Shown in pieces: positions 7,238-15,972 of a stretch of DNA of 46,398 nt. Position 1 is the stretch's first letter, and each line of letters opens with the position of its first letter. Source of the DNA: Prescottella equi. GTDB lineage: Bacteria; Actinomycetota; Actinomycetes; Mycobacteriales; Mycobacteriaceae. A program made the position numbers and the translations under genes. The notes below the pieces were generated by a model. The model was not told the origin of the DNA, searched no databases, and worked only from the letters and a program-made list of their open reading frames with translations. The stretch covers positions 1-46,398 of the forward strand of contig NZ_LWTX01000016.1 of the NCBI RefSeq assembly GCF_002094305.1, given 5' to 3'.

Positions 7238-8491
7238 GTGTTCCTTCGACGATTCGAGCCGCGTACGGGCCGCACCACCGCCGAGGTCATCAATTTCGTC
7301 ATGTGGCCGCTGGCCGTCATGACCGTGATCCACCGGATAGTCGTGAAGGCTGTCAATGGTTCGATCACCGACGACTACGCGCCGGTCTACAACGCAGCGT
7401 TGGCGTTCCTCAATCGTCAGGACGTCTACACCGCCAACTTCAACTCGGTGGATCCGCACTATCTGTACCCACCGAGCGGCACCATGCTGCTGGCGCCCAT
7501 CGCGATTCTCGATCCCGAAAAGTCCCGCTGGCTGTTCATCCTGGCCAACGCGATCGCCGTGATCATCGCGCTGTTCGTGCTGTTGAAGATGTTCGACCTC
7601 GCATGGAACTCGATCGCGGCGCCGATCCTCATCTTCGCGGCCTTCTCCACGGAGACCGTGTCGAACACCCTGATCTTCTCGAACATCAACGGCCTGATCC
7701 TGCTCGCCGAGGTGGCCTTCCTGGCGCTGCTGCTGCGCCGCCGTGACCTGTGGGCCGGGACAGCGATCGGTCTGACCTTCGCGATCAAGCCGATCCTCGC
7801 GCCTCTGCTGCTACTGCCGCTGGTGCGAGGCCAATGGAAGGTGTTCGTCACCGCAGTCGGTATCCCCCTGGTCCTCATGGCGGTGGCCTGGCCACTGGCC
7901 GCGGACCCGATGGCCTTCATCGACCACACGTTCCCGTACCTGATGGAGTCGCGCGACTACTTCAACAGCGCGATCGTCGGCAACGGCACCTACTTCGGCC
8001 TCCCTGTCGCCATGATCTGGGCGCTGCGGATCGCGTTCGCGGCGATGGGCGCGGTGTCGCTGTGGCTGCTCTACCGCTACTACCGCCACGACGAGCTGTT
8101 CTTCGTCACCACGACGGCCGGCCTGTTGATGGTGGGCTCGTTCCTGCTGCTGTCGCTGGGGCAGATGTACTACTCGATGCTGCTGTTCCCGCTGCTGATG
8201 ACCGTGGTGCTTCGCAACAGCGTGATGCGGAACTGGCCGGCGTGGCTGGCCGCCTACGGGTTCCTCAGCGCCGACACCTGGTTCTCGAGTCGGTTCGTCG
8301 AGGAAGGCCGGGCCGTCGAGTACCTCAAGCCCACGTACGGCTGGAGCCTGCTGCTCATCGTGATCTTCTGCGTCCTGGTCAATCGCTACCTCACCGCGAA
8401 GCGCGAGGGTCGCCTCGACAAGGGAATCGACCCCGACTTCCTGGTCGAAACCGACGGCCGCGCCGACTCGACGGTGCCCGCGAAGGTCTGA
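7238..8491 (+). CDS. aftC: Alpha-(1->3)-arabinofuranosyltransferase AftC (GT87)
   Basis: A polytopic GT-C membrane protein of about 417 aa. It closely resembles M. tuberculosis AftC (Rv2673) over short signatures such as ITDDYAPVYNAAL, DPHYLYPPSGTML, ETVSNTLIFSNING, RDYFNSAIVGNGTYFGLP and EYLKPTYGWSLLLIV. The Asp pair in ITDDY near the first membrane segment is the family's catalytic candidate. AftC adds alpha-1,3-linked arabinofuranose branches from decaprenyl-phosphoryl-arabinose to arabinogalactan and lipoarabinomannan on the outer face of the membrane. This marks the host as a mycolata organism. The start is uncertain: GTG 7238 lies 6 nt from TACCGT, while in-frame GTGs at 7223 and 7169 are alternatives, the latter overlapping the upstream gene. 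Confidence 0.92.
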   Translation: MFLRRFEPRTGRTTAEVINFVMWPLAVMTVIHRIVVKAVNGSITDDYAPVYNAALAFLNRQDVYTANFNSVDPHYLYPPSGTMLLAPIAILDPEKSRWLFILANAIAVIIALFVLLKMFDLAWNSIAAPILIFAAFSTETVSNTLIFSNINGLILLAEVAFLALLLRRRDLWAGTAIGLTFAIKPILAPLLLLPLVRGQWKVFVTAVGIPLVLMAVAWPLAADPMAFIDHTFPYLMESRDYFNSAIVGNGTYFGLPVAMIWALRIAFAAMGAVSLWLLYRYYRHDELFFVTTTAGLLMVGSFLLLSLGQMYYSMLLFPLLMTVVLRNSVMRNWPAWLAAYGFLSADTWFSSRFVEEGRAVEYLKPTYGWSLLLIVIFCVLVNRYLTAKREGRLDKGIDPDFLVETDGRADSTVPAKV

Positions 8492-8510
8492 GTCGCCGGG
8501 CCGGACGTAT

Positions 8511-8516
8511 TAGCGT
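8511..8516 (+). promoter_or_regulatory. Putative leaderless -10 of msrB
   Basis: TAGCGT fits TAnnnT and ends 6 nt before the msrB ATG. The 31-bp gap after aftC has only GGTGG close to the start and no well-placed Shine-Dalgarno, so msrB may have its own leaderless promoter. Confidence 0.4.
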
Positions 8517-8522
8517 GGTGGC

Positions 8523-8963
8523 ATGAGTTCCACACAGGATTCCGGCCTGCCCGAACCGAAGTTCCGTCGCAACGACGGAGAGTGGCGTGCGCAACTCACG
8601 CCCGAGGAGTACCGCGTGCTTCGTCAGGCGGGCACCGAACCGCCGCACGTCGGCGAGTACACCGACACCAAGACCGAGGGCGTCTACAACTGTCGCGCGT
8701 GCGGAGCAGAGCTGTTCCGCAGCACCGAGAAGTTCGACTCGCACTGCGGCTGGCCTTCGTTCTTCGACCCGGCCGACTCGGACGCAGTGATCCTGCGTGC
8801 CGACGACTCACTCGGCATGCACCGCGTCGAGGTGCTGTGCAGCAACTGCCACAGCCACCTCGGTCACGTCTTCGAGGGCGAGGGTTACCCCACCCCCACC
8901 GACCAGCGGTACTGCATCAACAGCATCTCGCTCACGCTGCAGCCGACCGAGCCGAACGGTTAG
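8523..8963 (+). CDS. msrB: Peptide-methionine (R)-S-oxide reductase MsrB
   Basis: A 146-aa cytoplasmic MsrB that reduces the R epimer of methionine sulfoxide in proteins. The structural zinc is held by two CxxC pairs, Cys57/Cys60 (CRAC) and Cys106/Cys109 (CSNC). The catalytic Cys131 is in RYCINS. A further Cys75 in SHCGWPSF may serve recycling. The length is typical, and the gene matches Rv2674 next to aftC. A perfect hairpin 18 bases after the stop ends the transcript. Confidence 0.96.
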   Translation: MSSTQDSGLPEPKFRRNDGEWRAQLTPEEYRVLRQAGTEPPHVGEYTDTKTEGVYNCRACGAELFRSTEKFDSHCGWPSFFDPADSDAVILRADDSLGMHRVEVLCSNCHSHLGHVFEGEGYPTPTDQRYCINSISLTLQPTEPNG

Positions 8964-8981
8964 TCTCCCGCGCGAACATTG

Positions 8982-9017
8982 ACGCCCCGCGCGCGCTACT
9001 GCGCGCGCGGGGCGTCG
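8982..9017 (+). terminator. Terminator after msrB
   Basis: A perfect 16-bp inverted repeat (8982-8997 with 9002-9017, arm starting GACGCCCCGC) closes on the loop TACT and is followed by GTTCTG. It sits 18 bases after the msrB stop and before the padR promoter. Confidence 0.82.
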
Positions 9018-9085
9018 TTCTGCGCGCGGAATCACCATCCTCACAACACGGTCGCGATTCAGTAACTTGCTCACCAAGATAGTGC

Positions 9086-9091
9086 TAGCTT
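9086..9091 (+). promoter_or_regulatory. Putative leaderless -10 and operator region of padR
   Basis: TAGCTT (TAnnnT) ends 7 nt before the ATG at 9099, and no Shine-Dalgarno is present. It overlaps the palindromic core GCTAGC within AGTGCTAGCTTGC, which could be where the PadR protein binds its own promoter. Confidence 0.4.
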
Positions 9092-9098
9092 GCTCTAC

Positions 9099-9461
9099 AT
9101 GAGTCCGTCGGTCGAACGCCGCAGCCTGATCCTGCGGGGAGTGCTCGACCTCTGCCTGCTCTCGCTGCTCCGGGAACAGCCCGTCTACGGATACGAACTC
9201 ACCGAACGACTGGCCGAGCGAGATTTGCTGGTCGCGGGAGGTTCCTCGTACCCACTCCTCGCGCGCCTCGAGAAGGCCGGGCTTGTCGAATCCGAGAGCC
9301 GCAGATCGGAATCGGGGCCACCGCGGAAGTACTACTCGCTGACGGCGCTCGGACAGAGCGCCCTCGAGGAAGGCACTTCCGAATGGTCGTCGGTGGCCAG
9401 AAGCGTCACCGCGCTGTTGACGCCGACCGCGGAAACCACATCAGGGGAGGAAACAGCATGA
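9099..9461 (+). CDS. PadR-family transcriptional regulator
   Basis: A 120-aa winged-helix protein with the PadR signature. The helix-turn-helix region is VLDLCLLSLLREQPVYGYEL, then the recognition part SSYPLLARLEKAGLV and the wing PRKYYSLTALG. It lacks the long C-terminal coiled coil of PadR-s1 proteins, so it is a small s2-type repressor. Its stop overlaps the start of the next gene as ATGA, so it is translationally coupled to a membrane protein. This is the usual context for PadR repressors that sense envelope or drug stress. The ligand is unknown. ATG 9099 is preferred over TTG 9090 because of the -10 spacing. Confidence 0.9.
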   Translation: MSPSVERRSLILRGVLDLCLLSLLREQPVYGYELTERLAERDLLVAGGSSYPLLARLEKAGLVESESRRSESGPPRKYYSLTALGQSALEEGTSEWSSVARSVTALLTPTAETTSGEETA

Positions 9462-10150
9462 GCGAGAACAGCTTGGAGCACACGGAAGTACCACAGGACA
9501 CTGCTCGGTCGACGCTTCGCGAAGCTGAACGCATCTGGCGCCGCGCTGCGGTGCGCCCCTCGGACCGCCGTGCACTGCTCGCGGAGCTGTCGGACGAACT
9601 CGCCGCGGCCGGCGCGGACGGTCTGACCCCCAGCGCAATAGTGGGTGACGATTCCGAAGACACGTTGCGGGCGTGGGCTGACGAGCGGGGACTCTCCGGC
9701 CGTGCCCTGCGACTGGGCATCGTCGTCCCGGTCGGCCTCCTGGGCGTCGCCGGCGGCTTCGCGCTACTGCTGCCGATCCTCGTCATCGGCTTCTCGCCGG
9801 ATACCGTCACGATCGAGCCCATGGAACTCATTTTCGGGCTGTACGCGATGACTGGACTGCTCGCGTACCTGCTCGCAGTCACGGGCACGTTCGCGGCTCT
9901 GCGCCAAGCCGGAGACCCCCGCTCGGGAAGCACCGCCCGGTGGCTTGCTGCCACCCTGCCCGCCGGCGCCGCGGTGGCGACCGCAGTGGGCGTCGGGGTC
10001 GCGCGCATTCTCGGTTTCACTACCGAACCGGAGACCTTCGTCGCAGTCATCGCGGCCGTCTGCGTGGTACTCGCCGCGACGGCTGCCGTGGCCCGCTACC
10101 TGGCCACACGCCCCCGAGCGGCGAGCGAGTTCAGCACCGCGGCAGCCTGA
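9458..10150 (+). CDS. HAAS-like membrane protein coupled to PadR
   Basis: A 230-aa protein. The first 75 residues are soluble and helical (LREAERIWRRAAVRPSDRR...LLAELSDEL), resembling the HAAS/DUF1700-type domain often found next to PadR repressors. After this come about four hydrophobic segments between residues 85 and 225. The ATG overlaps the padR stop (ATGA), and GGGGAGG lies 7 nt upstream. Its function is unknown; such partners are thought to signal to, or be controlled by, PadR. The last 55 bases overlap the 3' end of the convergent DUF1648 gene, an unusually long tail-to-tail overlap. Confidence 0.82.
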   Translation: MSENSLEHTEVPQDTARSTLREAERIWRRAAVRPSDRRALLAELSDELAAAGADGLTPSAIVGDDSEDTLRAWADERGLSGRALRLGIVVPVGLLGVAGGFALLLPILVIGFSPDTVTIEPMELIFGLYAMTGLLAYLLAVTGTFAALRQAGDPRSGSTARWLAATLPAGAAVATAVGVGVARILGFTTEPETFVAVIAAVCVVLAATAAVARYLATRPRAASEFSTAAA

Positions 10151-11100
10151 TCCGCACCGTCGACGGTGACCGTGAACTTGGAGCCGTCGCCGCGGGTGAC
10201 GCGCAGCGCCTCGCCGGGGCGCACGAGGAGCCCGACGCCGTCGGGGCCGACCCGGTAGCCGATGCCGCCGTACCGGTTGATCAACCCGATGTGCACGGTG
10301 TCGGCGCGAGCGATCTCGTCGAGCGGAATCCGGCGGCGGCCTCCGGTGAGGACATAGCGCGTCTCGAGCCCGCGGTCGTCGACCACGACATGCACCGGTG
10401 CGAGGGTCAGGCCCATCAGGAGCGCACCGACGACCGCCGCGATCAGCAGCATCGGCACCGCGCTCTCGGATGTCGCCCAGACGACGGACACGACGATGAC
10501 GAGCGGCACCAAGGCGAGCACGACGGCCAGCCAGCGCGGCATCGTCGCCGTCCCCGTCCACACCACCTTCTCGGTGTCCGCCAGATCGAGGCGGGACGCA
10601 TCCGCGGGCGGCACCGCCGCAGCCGACGCCGATGGGGGCCGACCGACCAGTACCGTCCCGACGAAGGCCGCGACGACGCCCACCAGGGCGGCGACCGCGA
10701 GCCACCCTCCGCCGAAGGACGCGGCAGTCGCGTCGTCCAATCCCCGCTGCCCGGCGAGGAGTCCGGCCGGGAGAATCGCGACGGCGGCGCCCACTCCCGA
10801 GGCGGTCGCGGCACCCATGCGAGCAGCCCGGACGTCCCGCCGGGTGAGCAGGAGGAGGATGCCGCCGAGGATCACCGCGAAGGCGAGCCCGAGCAGCGGC
10901 GACCACAGCGCCGCCGCACGGGACGCGAAGCCGTCAGCGTCTCCACCGGGCCCGAAGTGGACCGCCACCGGGTCGGGCAGATCGTCCGACCAGCCGGCCA
11001 GCACGCCCACGGCCGTCGCGGTCGCCACGACAGGCGCGAGCAATGCACCCGAAAGACCGCGAACCCACGAAACCTTCTGCGCCTGAATCGAGTCGGTCAT
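10096..11100 (-). CDS. DUF1648-domain membrane protein
   Basis: A 334-aa multi-pass membrane protein. Near the N-terminus, LPDPVAVHFGPGGDADGF (about residues 41-58) is the DUF1648 signature, in which LP-x-x-hxxHF precedes G-x-xDGF. Further membrane segments follow, and the C-terminal 90 residues are a soluble PH-like part (VVVDDRGLETRYVLTGG...RIPLDEIARAD). The start ATG overlaps the stop of the GntR gene upstream as ATGA, so the two form an operon. GntR/YtrA plus DUF1648 pairs are common in Gram-positives and usually relate to envelope stress, but the molecular role is not known. The 3' end overlaps the convergent HAAS-like gene by 55 bp. Confidence 0.85.
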   Translation of the reverse strand: MTDSIQAQKVSWVRGLSGALLAPVVATATAVGVLAGWSDDLPDPVAVHFGPGGDADGFASRAAALWSPLLGLAFAVILGGILLLLTRRDVRAARMGAATASGVGAAVAILPAGLLAGQRGLDDATAASFGGGWLAVAALVGVVAAFVGTVLVGRPPSASAAAVPPADASRLDLADTEKVVWTGTATMPRWLAVVLALVPLVIVVSVVWATSESAVPMLLIAAVVGALLMGLTLAPVHVVVDDRGLETRYVLTGGRRRIPLDEIARADTVHIGLINRYGGIGYRVGPDGVGLLVRPGEALRVTRGDGSKFTVTVDGADQAAAVLNSLAARGRVAR

Positions 11101-11447
11101 GCCATCTCCTTCTTCACCAGATCCAGCAGGTCGGCTGCACTCATTCCGTGACGCTGCGCCTCCGTGACCAGCCCGCGCACCGCGTCCAGCAGCCGACTCC
11201 GGGCCGGCGCTTCCGCGGCCACCACGGCGCCGCGTCCGCGCCGCAGTTCGATCAGTCCCTCGTCGCGTAACTGTTGATATCCGCGGAGCACAGTGTGGAC
11301 GTTCACGTCCAGCGACGCCGCGAGATCGCGGGCTGCGGGCAGCCGCTCCCCCGCCGCGACGGAACCGTCGGCGATCGCGCCGCGCACACACGCGGCGAAC
11401 TGCTCGTACAGCGGTACGGCGGACGACTGATCGATACGGATGAGCAC
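11097..11447 (-). CDS. GntR-family regulator, YtrA subfamily
   Basis: A 116-aa regulator with the GntR winged helix (VPLYEQFAACVRGAI, LPAARDLAASLDVNVHTVLRGYQQLRDEGL). It has only a short helical C-terminus, the YtrA pattern without a large effector domain. It begins with GTG preceded by GGTGAG. Its stop overlaps the DUF1648 start (ATGA). A perfect 8-bp inverted repeat with a 7-bp spacer lies 13-35 bases upstream of the start, exactly where an autoregulatory operator should be. An effector is not predictable. Confidence 0.92.
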   Translation of the reverse strand: MLIRIDQSSAVPLYEQFAACVRGAIADGSVAAGERLPAARDLAASLDVNVHTVLRGYQQLRDEGLIELRRGRGAVVAAEAPARSRLLDAVRGLVTEAQRHGMSAADLLDLVKKEMA

Positions 11448-11459
11448 ACACTCACCATA

Positions 11460-11482
11460 TTGTTCTAGTTCAAATAGAACAA
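11460..11482 (-). promoter_or_regulatory. GntR/YtrA-type operator
   Basis: TTGTTCTA (11460-11467), spacer GTTCAAA, then TAGAACAA (11475-11482): a perfect 8-bp inverted repeat. The GTTCTA/TAGAAC half-site geometry resembles known YtrA-type operators. It begins 13 bases upstream of the GntR start codon and ends one base before the stop of the molybdoenzyme gene. An AT-rich CAATAT on the minus strand next to it could be the -10. Autoregulation is inferred. Confidence 0.7.
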
Positions 11483-11483
11483 G

Positions 11484-13781
11484 TCAGAGTGGTGGTTCGA
11501 ATGCCTTGATCGGCGGAAGCGCGCCGTCGAAACGCTCCACCTCGACGAGCACGTGCTGCCCGGTACACCCGTGGGCCAGGCGCGAGCTGCCCACGTCGGC
11601 GGTGAGGACGTTGGGGTTGCCGTGCACGCACATCGAGTTCGGATCGGACGGATCCAGCGGGTCGTACCAGGCGCCGGTGGACAACTGCACCACTCCGCGC
11701 CGGACGCCGTCGTCGAGCACGACACCGGCGAGACAGGCTCCGCGGTCGTTGAACACGCGGACCACCTCCCCCGCCGCGAGCCCACGGTCCGCGGCGTCCG
11801 CCGGGTGCAGCCGTATCGGCTCGCGGCCCCGGATCTTCGACGCCTGGCTGGTGCCGCCGTGGTCGAGTTGCCCGTGCAGGCGGGTCCGCGGCTGGTTCGC
11901 GATGAGGTGCAACGGGAACCGCTGCGCGCGTGGCCCGCCCAACCACTCGTCGGGCTCGAACCAGCGCGGGTGGCCGGCGCAGTCGTCGTAGCCGAAACCG
12001 TCGATGTCGGCGGAGAAGATCTCGATCCGCCCGCTCGGGGTGGTGAGCGGGTTGCGCTCCGGGTCGTCGCGGAAATCGGAGAACAGCGAAAGCCCGTCCT
12101 CGGTGCGCATCCGCACGAACCCACGACGCCAGAACTCGTCGAACGCAGGCGCCTCCACGTGCGCCGGGTCCGTGAGCACGAAGCCACGCCACTGCTCGTA
12201 CAGATGCTCGATCCACTGCTGCGCGGTGCGGCCCTCGGTGAACCGCTCACCGAAGCCCAGTCGATGCGCGAGCGCCGCGAACGTGTCGTAGTCGTCGCGG
12301 GCATCGGCGTACCGGGGCGCCGCCGCGTGCATCGCGACCAGCAGCGGATCGTTGCGGGTGCAGGCGAGATCGTTGCGTTCGAGCGACGTGGTCGACGGGA
12401 CCACGATGTCGGCGTGCCGGGCCATCGGCGTCCAGTACGGCTCGTGTACGACGATCGTGTCCGGTCGCGCGAGCGCACGGCGCAACCGAGCGAGGTCCTG
12501 GTGATGGTGGAACGGATTGCCGCCGGCCCAGTACACGAGGCGGGTGTCCGGGAAGGTGAGGCGTCGGCCGTCGAAGTCGAACTCCTCCCCCGGGCGCAGC
12601 AGCAGGTCCGCGATCGCCGCCACCGGGATGAGATCCGAGACCGGGTTGCTGCCCTGGAACAGCGTCGGCAGCGGATACGGGACCGGGGCGAGTCCGGGCT
12701 CGTTCATGGACCCGTAGCCGTGCCCGAAGCCGCCTCCGGGAAGACCGATCTGGCCGAGCATCGCGGCGAGCGTGACCCCCATCCACGGGGCCTGCTCGCC
12801 ATACCGGACCCGCTGGAGCGACCACGTCACGGTGACCATCGTCCGGCCCGCGGCCATCCGGCGGGCCAGCGCGACAATCTGTTCGGCGGGCATCCCCGAC
12901 AGCGCCGACGCCCACTCCGGCGTCTTGGCGACGCCATCGTCGATCCCGAGCAGGTAGCTCTCGAACCGCTCGTAACCCACGCAGTAGCGGTCGAGGAAGT
13001 CCTTGTCGTGCAGGCCCTCCGACGCCAGCACGTGTGCGAGGCCGAGCATGATCGCGACGTCGGATCCGGGGATGGGCGCGATCCATTCGCACCGGCCGTG
13101 CAGATCGTCGCGCAGTGGGCTGATCGAGACCACCTCACCGCCGCGATCCCGCAACCGGTCGAGGGCACCGCGGGTCGGATGTTCGCTGGTGCCACCGCCG
13201 TTGACGGCCGTGTTCTTGAGCGGCACGCCACCGAAGCACACCATCAGATCGGTGTTGGCGGCGATGACGTCCCAATTGGTGGAGCGGGCGAACAGCTTCC
13301 AGTGCGTGCCCACCACGCGCGGCATGATGACGCCGGTCGCACCGAGGGAATAGGTGTGTACCGAGCGGGTGTAGCCACCGAGCATGTTGAGGAACCGGTG
13401 CACCTGGCTCTGCGCGTGGTGGAAACGGCCGGCGCTGGCCCAGCCGTAGGAACCGCCGAAGATCGCCCGGTTGCCGTGCCGGTCGACGATGCGACGCAAT
13501 TCGCGCGCCAGCAGTTCCGTCAGCTCGTCCCACGACACGGCCACGAACTCGTCGGCGCCGCGGACCTCGGACGGGCCGGGACCCGACTCGAGCCAGCCCC
13601 GCCGAACCGCCGGCCCGGTGATGCGGGCGCGGTGCCGCACCGACCCGGGCAGGTTACCCAGTATCGGGGACGGATCGGCGTCGCCCGCATACGGGTGCAC
13701 GGCGCTCACGTCGCCGTCCGCGGACTCGACATCGAACATGCCCCAGTGCGCCATGTGCTGGTACCGCGCCGCCGAACTCAC
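11484..13781 (-). CDS. Molybdopterin oxidoreductase of the DMSO/biotin-sulfoxide reductase type (BisC-like)
   Basis: A 765-aa single-subunit enzyme binding bis-MGD molybdenum. It lacks an N-terminal 4Fe-4S CxxC cluster and starts directly with QHMAHWGMF...VHPYAGDADPSPILGNLPG, as in BisC/TorA. The probable Mo ligand is Ser145 in HTYSLGATG followed by IMPRVVG, which marks type III (DMSO reductase) enzymes. Other fold signatures are WSLQR, GGGFGHGYGSMNE and the C-terminal RTRLHGQLDHG. There is no Tat signal, so it is cytoplasmic and resembles biotin or methionine sulfoxide reductases. The substrate is not certain. GTG 13781 has GAGG four bases upstream; ATG 13754 is an alternative. A terminator separates it from hemQ. 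Confidence 0.87.
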   Translation of the reverse strand: MSSAARYQHMAHWGMFDVESADGDVSAVHPYAGDADPSPILGNLPGSVRHRARITGPAVRRGWLESGPGPSEVRGADEFVAVSWDELTELLARELRRIVDRHGNRAIFGGSYGWASAGRFHHAQSQVHRFLNMLGGYTRSVHTYSLGATGVIMPRVVGTHWKLFARSTNWDVIAANTDLMVCFGGVPLKNTAVNGGGTSEHPTRGALDRLRDRGGEVVSISPLRDDLHGRCEWIAPIPGSDVAIMLGLAHVLASEGLHDKDFLDRYCVGYERFESYLLGIDDGVAKTPEWASALSGMPAEQIVALARRMAAGRTMVTVTWSLQRVRYGEQAPWMGVTLAAMLGQIGLPGGGFGHGYGSMNEPGLAPVPYPLPTLFQGSNPVSDLIPVAAIADLLLRPGEEFDFDGRRLTFPDTRLVYWAGGNPFHHHQDLARLRRALARPDTIVVHEPYWTPMARHADIVVPSTTSLERNDLACTRNDPLLVAMHAAAPRYADARDDYDTFAALAHRLGFGERFTEGRTAQQWIEHLYEQWRGFVLTDPAHVEAPAFDEFWRRGFVRMRTEDGLSLFSDFRDDPERNPLTTPSGRIEIFSADIDGFGYDDCAGHPRWFEPDEWLGGPRAQRFPLHLIANQPRTRLHGQLDHGGTSQASKIRGREPIRLHPADAADRGLAAGEVVRVFNDRGACLAGVVLDDGVRRGVVQLSTGAWYDPLDPSDPNSMCVHGNPNVLTADVGSSRLAHGCTGQHVLVEVERFDGALPPIKAFEPPL

Positions 13782-13864
13782 GGGCCTCAGTATGTCAGCG
13801 GCAACCAGGGCACGAGGAAGACGCCGTACTTCGTCGTGCGCCACCACACCGCCCCGAATGCGAG

Positions 13865-13895
13865 AACACCCCGCACCTGTCCGGTGCGGGGTGTT
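13865..13895 (-). terminator. Terminator of the heme operon
   Basis: A perfect 13-bp stem (AACACCCCGCACC at 13865-13877 with GGTGCGGGGTGTT at 13883-13895) with a 5-nt loop lies 12 bases beyond the hemQ stop. It separates hemE-hemY-hemQ from the molybdoenzyme gene on the same strand. Confidence 0.8.
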
Positions 13896-13907
13896 TACGT
13901 AGTGGGA

Positions 13908-14603
13908 TCAGGGCAGCGAGTTGACCAACTGCTCGACGCTGACGCGTGGACCCGTGAAGAACGGGGTCTCCTCGCGCACGTGCATGCGGGCCTCGGTGGC
14001 GCGCAGGTCGCGCATGAGGTCGACGATGCGGTCCAGCTTCGGGGCCTCGAACGCGAGGATCCACTCGTAGTCGCCGAGCGCGAACGCCGGGATCGTGTTT
14101 GCGCGGACGTCGGGGTAGGTGCGGCCGGCCATGCCGTGATCGGCGAGCATCTTGCGGCGGTCGGCGTCGGGCAGCAGGTACCACTCGTAGGAACGAACGA
14201 ACGGGTACACGCAGATGTAGTCGCCCGGCTCCTCGCCCGCGATGAACGCCGGGACGTGGCTCTTGTTGAACTCGGCGGGACGGTGCAGCGCGACGTTGGA
14301 CCACACCGGATCGCTGGACTGCCCCAGGTCGGTGGTGCGGCGGAAGTCGGCGTACAGCTTCTGCAGGTCCTCGAGACGCTCCGCGTGCGTCCAGATCATG
14401 TAGTCGGCGTCGGCGCGGACGCCCGCGACGTCGTAGATGCCGCGCACGACGGTCTCGGTGTCCTCGTAGGACGCGAAGAAGTCCTGCGCGTTCTTCACCG
14501 CGGCGGCGCGGTCCTCACCGAGGACACCCGGCTGAACCTGGAAGACCGAGAACATCGCGTAGCGAAGGGTGGAATTGAGCTTGTCGAAATCGAGGCGTGC
14601 CAT
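13908..14603 (-). CDS. hemQ: Coproheme decarboxylase HemQ (chlorite-dismutase family)
   Basis: A 231-aa member of the chlorite-dismutase fold that carries out the last step of Gram-positive heme synthesis. It oxidatively decarboxylates coproheme to protoheme using H2O2. The proximal heme ligand is His156 ([10 protein letters not shown]), and the catalytic Tyr is probably Tyr133 ([10 protein letters not shown]). The distal-side Arg of true chlorite dismutases is not evident, consistent with HemQ. It starts 4 bases after the hemY stop, so hemE, hemY and hemQ form an operon. It is the orthologue by position of Rv2676c. Confidence 0.96.
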   Translation of the reverse strand: MARLDFDKLNSTLRYAMFSVFQVQPGVLGEDRAAAVKNAQDFFASYEDTETVVRGIYDVAGVRADADYMIWTHAERLEDLQKLYADFRRTTDLGQSSDPVWSNVALHRPAEFNKSHVPAFIAGEEPGDYICVYPFVRSYEWYLLPDADRRKMLADHGMAGRTYPDVRANTIPAFALGDYEWILAFEAPKLDRIVDLMRDLRATEARMHVREETPFFTGPRVSVEQLVNSLP

Positions 14604-14607
14604 GGCC

Positions 14608-15972
14608 TCATCCTGCCACTCGTGCCGCGAGCCGTGTCGCGGCCGTCGTCGCCGACGCGACGCACGCCGGAACCCCGACCCCGTACAGGTAGGCGCCCGC
14701 GACCTCGACTCCGTCGATGTCGGCCGCGGCGGTCTCGATCGCGGCGACCCGGTCCAGGTGCCCGGGCGCGAGCTGCGGCAGCCCGCTGTGCCAGCGGGCG
14801 ACGACCGCATCCACCGGTTCGGTCGAGACCCCTGTCACCGTCTCGAGGTCGGCGCGGGCCATCGCGACGAGCTGCTCGTCGCTGCTGTCGACGACGGCGG
14901 CGTCCCCGAACCTGCCGTACGACGCGCGCACCAGCGTGACCTCCCGCTCGGCCAGGTGCGGCCATTTGCGGCTCGACAGGGTGAAGGCCTTGGCGCCCAA
15001 CGACTCCCCCGTCGCGACCAGGATTCCGGAGTTCTCGGGGACCCCGGTGTCGTCCGGCAGCGCCAGCGCGACGACCGCGGACGATGCGAGCTCGATACCG
15101 CGCGCCGCCTCGGCGAGCGCGGGCGCCGAGGCGCCGACGAGACGAACCATGTCGGGCGCGGGCAGCGCGAGCACCACACCGTCCACGTGGCCGACCGGGT
15201 CGAGCCACCAGCCGTCGCCGTCCCGGCGCAGGCCGGTCACGGACGCGTCGAGGACGGTGTGCGGCCGGGCCGCGTCGCGCAGCGCGTCGAGCAGGGTGCC
15301 GTAGCCGTCGCGCAGGGTCCCGAACACCGGGCCTGGCGACGGTGTCGGCAGAGCAGCCGCCACGGCGGCCGAGAGGCTCGTCGCCCCGGCGTCGAGCGCA
15401 GCGGCGAGAGCCGGCAGCGCGGCCCGAACACCGATCGAGTCGGCCAGTCCCGAGTAGACCCCACCGAGCAACGGGTCCACGGATCGGCGCACCACCTGCT
15501 CACCGAACCGGCTCCCGACGAGCGACGCGACATCGACGTCGGCGGACCGATCCCAATCGAACGGCATCGTCGGCTCGGCCGCGATGCGCGCGACGGTGTC
15601 GGCATCGACGAGCCCGGCCACGGACTGCGCGGTCGACGGGATGCCCATGAGCGTGCGGGTGGGCAGCGGATGCAACGCACCCTCCGACCAGATCAGCGGC
15701 TGGCGACCCGCGGGATGGACCAGCTGGTCCTCGATGCCGAGCTCGACGATCAGCTCGGTCACCTCGGGCCGGCGGGCGATGAACGCTTCCGCGCCGACGT
15801 CGACGGGGCCGTCACCGAGAGACTCTGTTCGCAGCTTGCCGCCGAGCCGTGATCCCGCCTCCAGAACGGTGATCTCGGCGTCGGGGCCGAGTTGCTGCCG
15901 CAACCGGTAGGCCGCGACGAGACCGGTGACGCCGCCACCGACGACCGCAACCGAGACTCGCCCTCCGGTCAC
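14608..15972 (-). CDS. hemY: Coproporphyrinogen III / protoporphyrinogen oxidase HemY (CgoX)
   Basis: A 454-aa FAD enzyme. The N-terminal dinucleotide-binding motif is [17 protein letters not shown], and the flavin-contact segment is [14 protein letters not shown]. The C-terminal segment [22 protein letters not shown] closes the FAD site. Next to HemQ it is expected to oxidise coproporphyrinogen III to coproporphyrin III in the coproporphyrin-dependent pathway. Its GTG start overlaps the hemE stop as GTGA, which implies translational coupling. Length and order match Rv2677c. Confidence 0.95.
   Translation of the reverse strand: MTGGRVSVAVVGGGVTGLVAAYRLRQQLGPDAEITVLEAGSRLGGKLRTESLGDGPVDVGAEAFIARRPEVTELIVELGIEDQLVHPAGRQPLIWSEGALHPLPTRTLMGIPSTAQSVAGLVDADTVARIAAEPTMPFDWDRSADVDVASLVGSRFGEQVVRRSVDPLLGGVYSGLADSIGVRAALPALAAALDAGATSLSAAVAAALPTPSPGPVFGTLRDGYGTLLDALRDAARPHTVLDASVTGLRRDGDGWWLDPVGHVDGVVLALPAPDMVRLVGASAPALAEAARGIELASSAVVALALPDDTGVPENSGILVATGESLGAKAFTLSSRKWPHLAEREVTLVRASYGRFGDAAVVDSSDEQLVAMARADLETVTGVSTEPVDAVVARWHSGLPQLAPGHLDRVAAIETAAADIDGVEVAGAYLYGVGVPACVASATTAATRLAARVAG

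Noticed and set aside
13908-14603. Chlorite dismutase as the function of the heme-binding protein
   Set aside because: It is directly operonic with hemE and hemY, and I could not find the distal Arg of true chlorite dismutases. Coproheme decarboxylase is the better call.
11553-14939. Long plus-strand open frame opposite the molybdoenzyme and hemQ genes
   Set aside because: The opposite strand carries two proteins with clear active-site motifs, and the frame crosses the terminator at 13865-13895. It is an antisense shadow.
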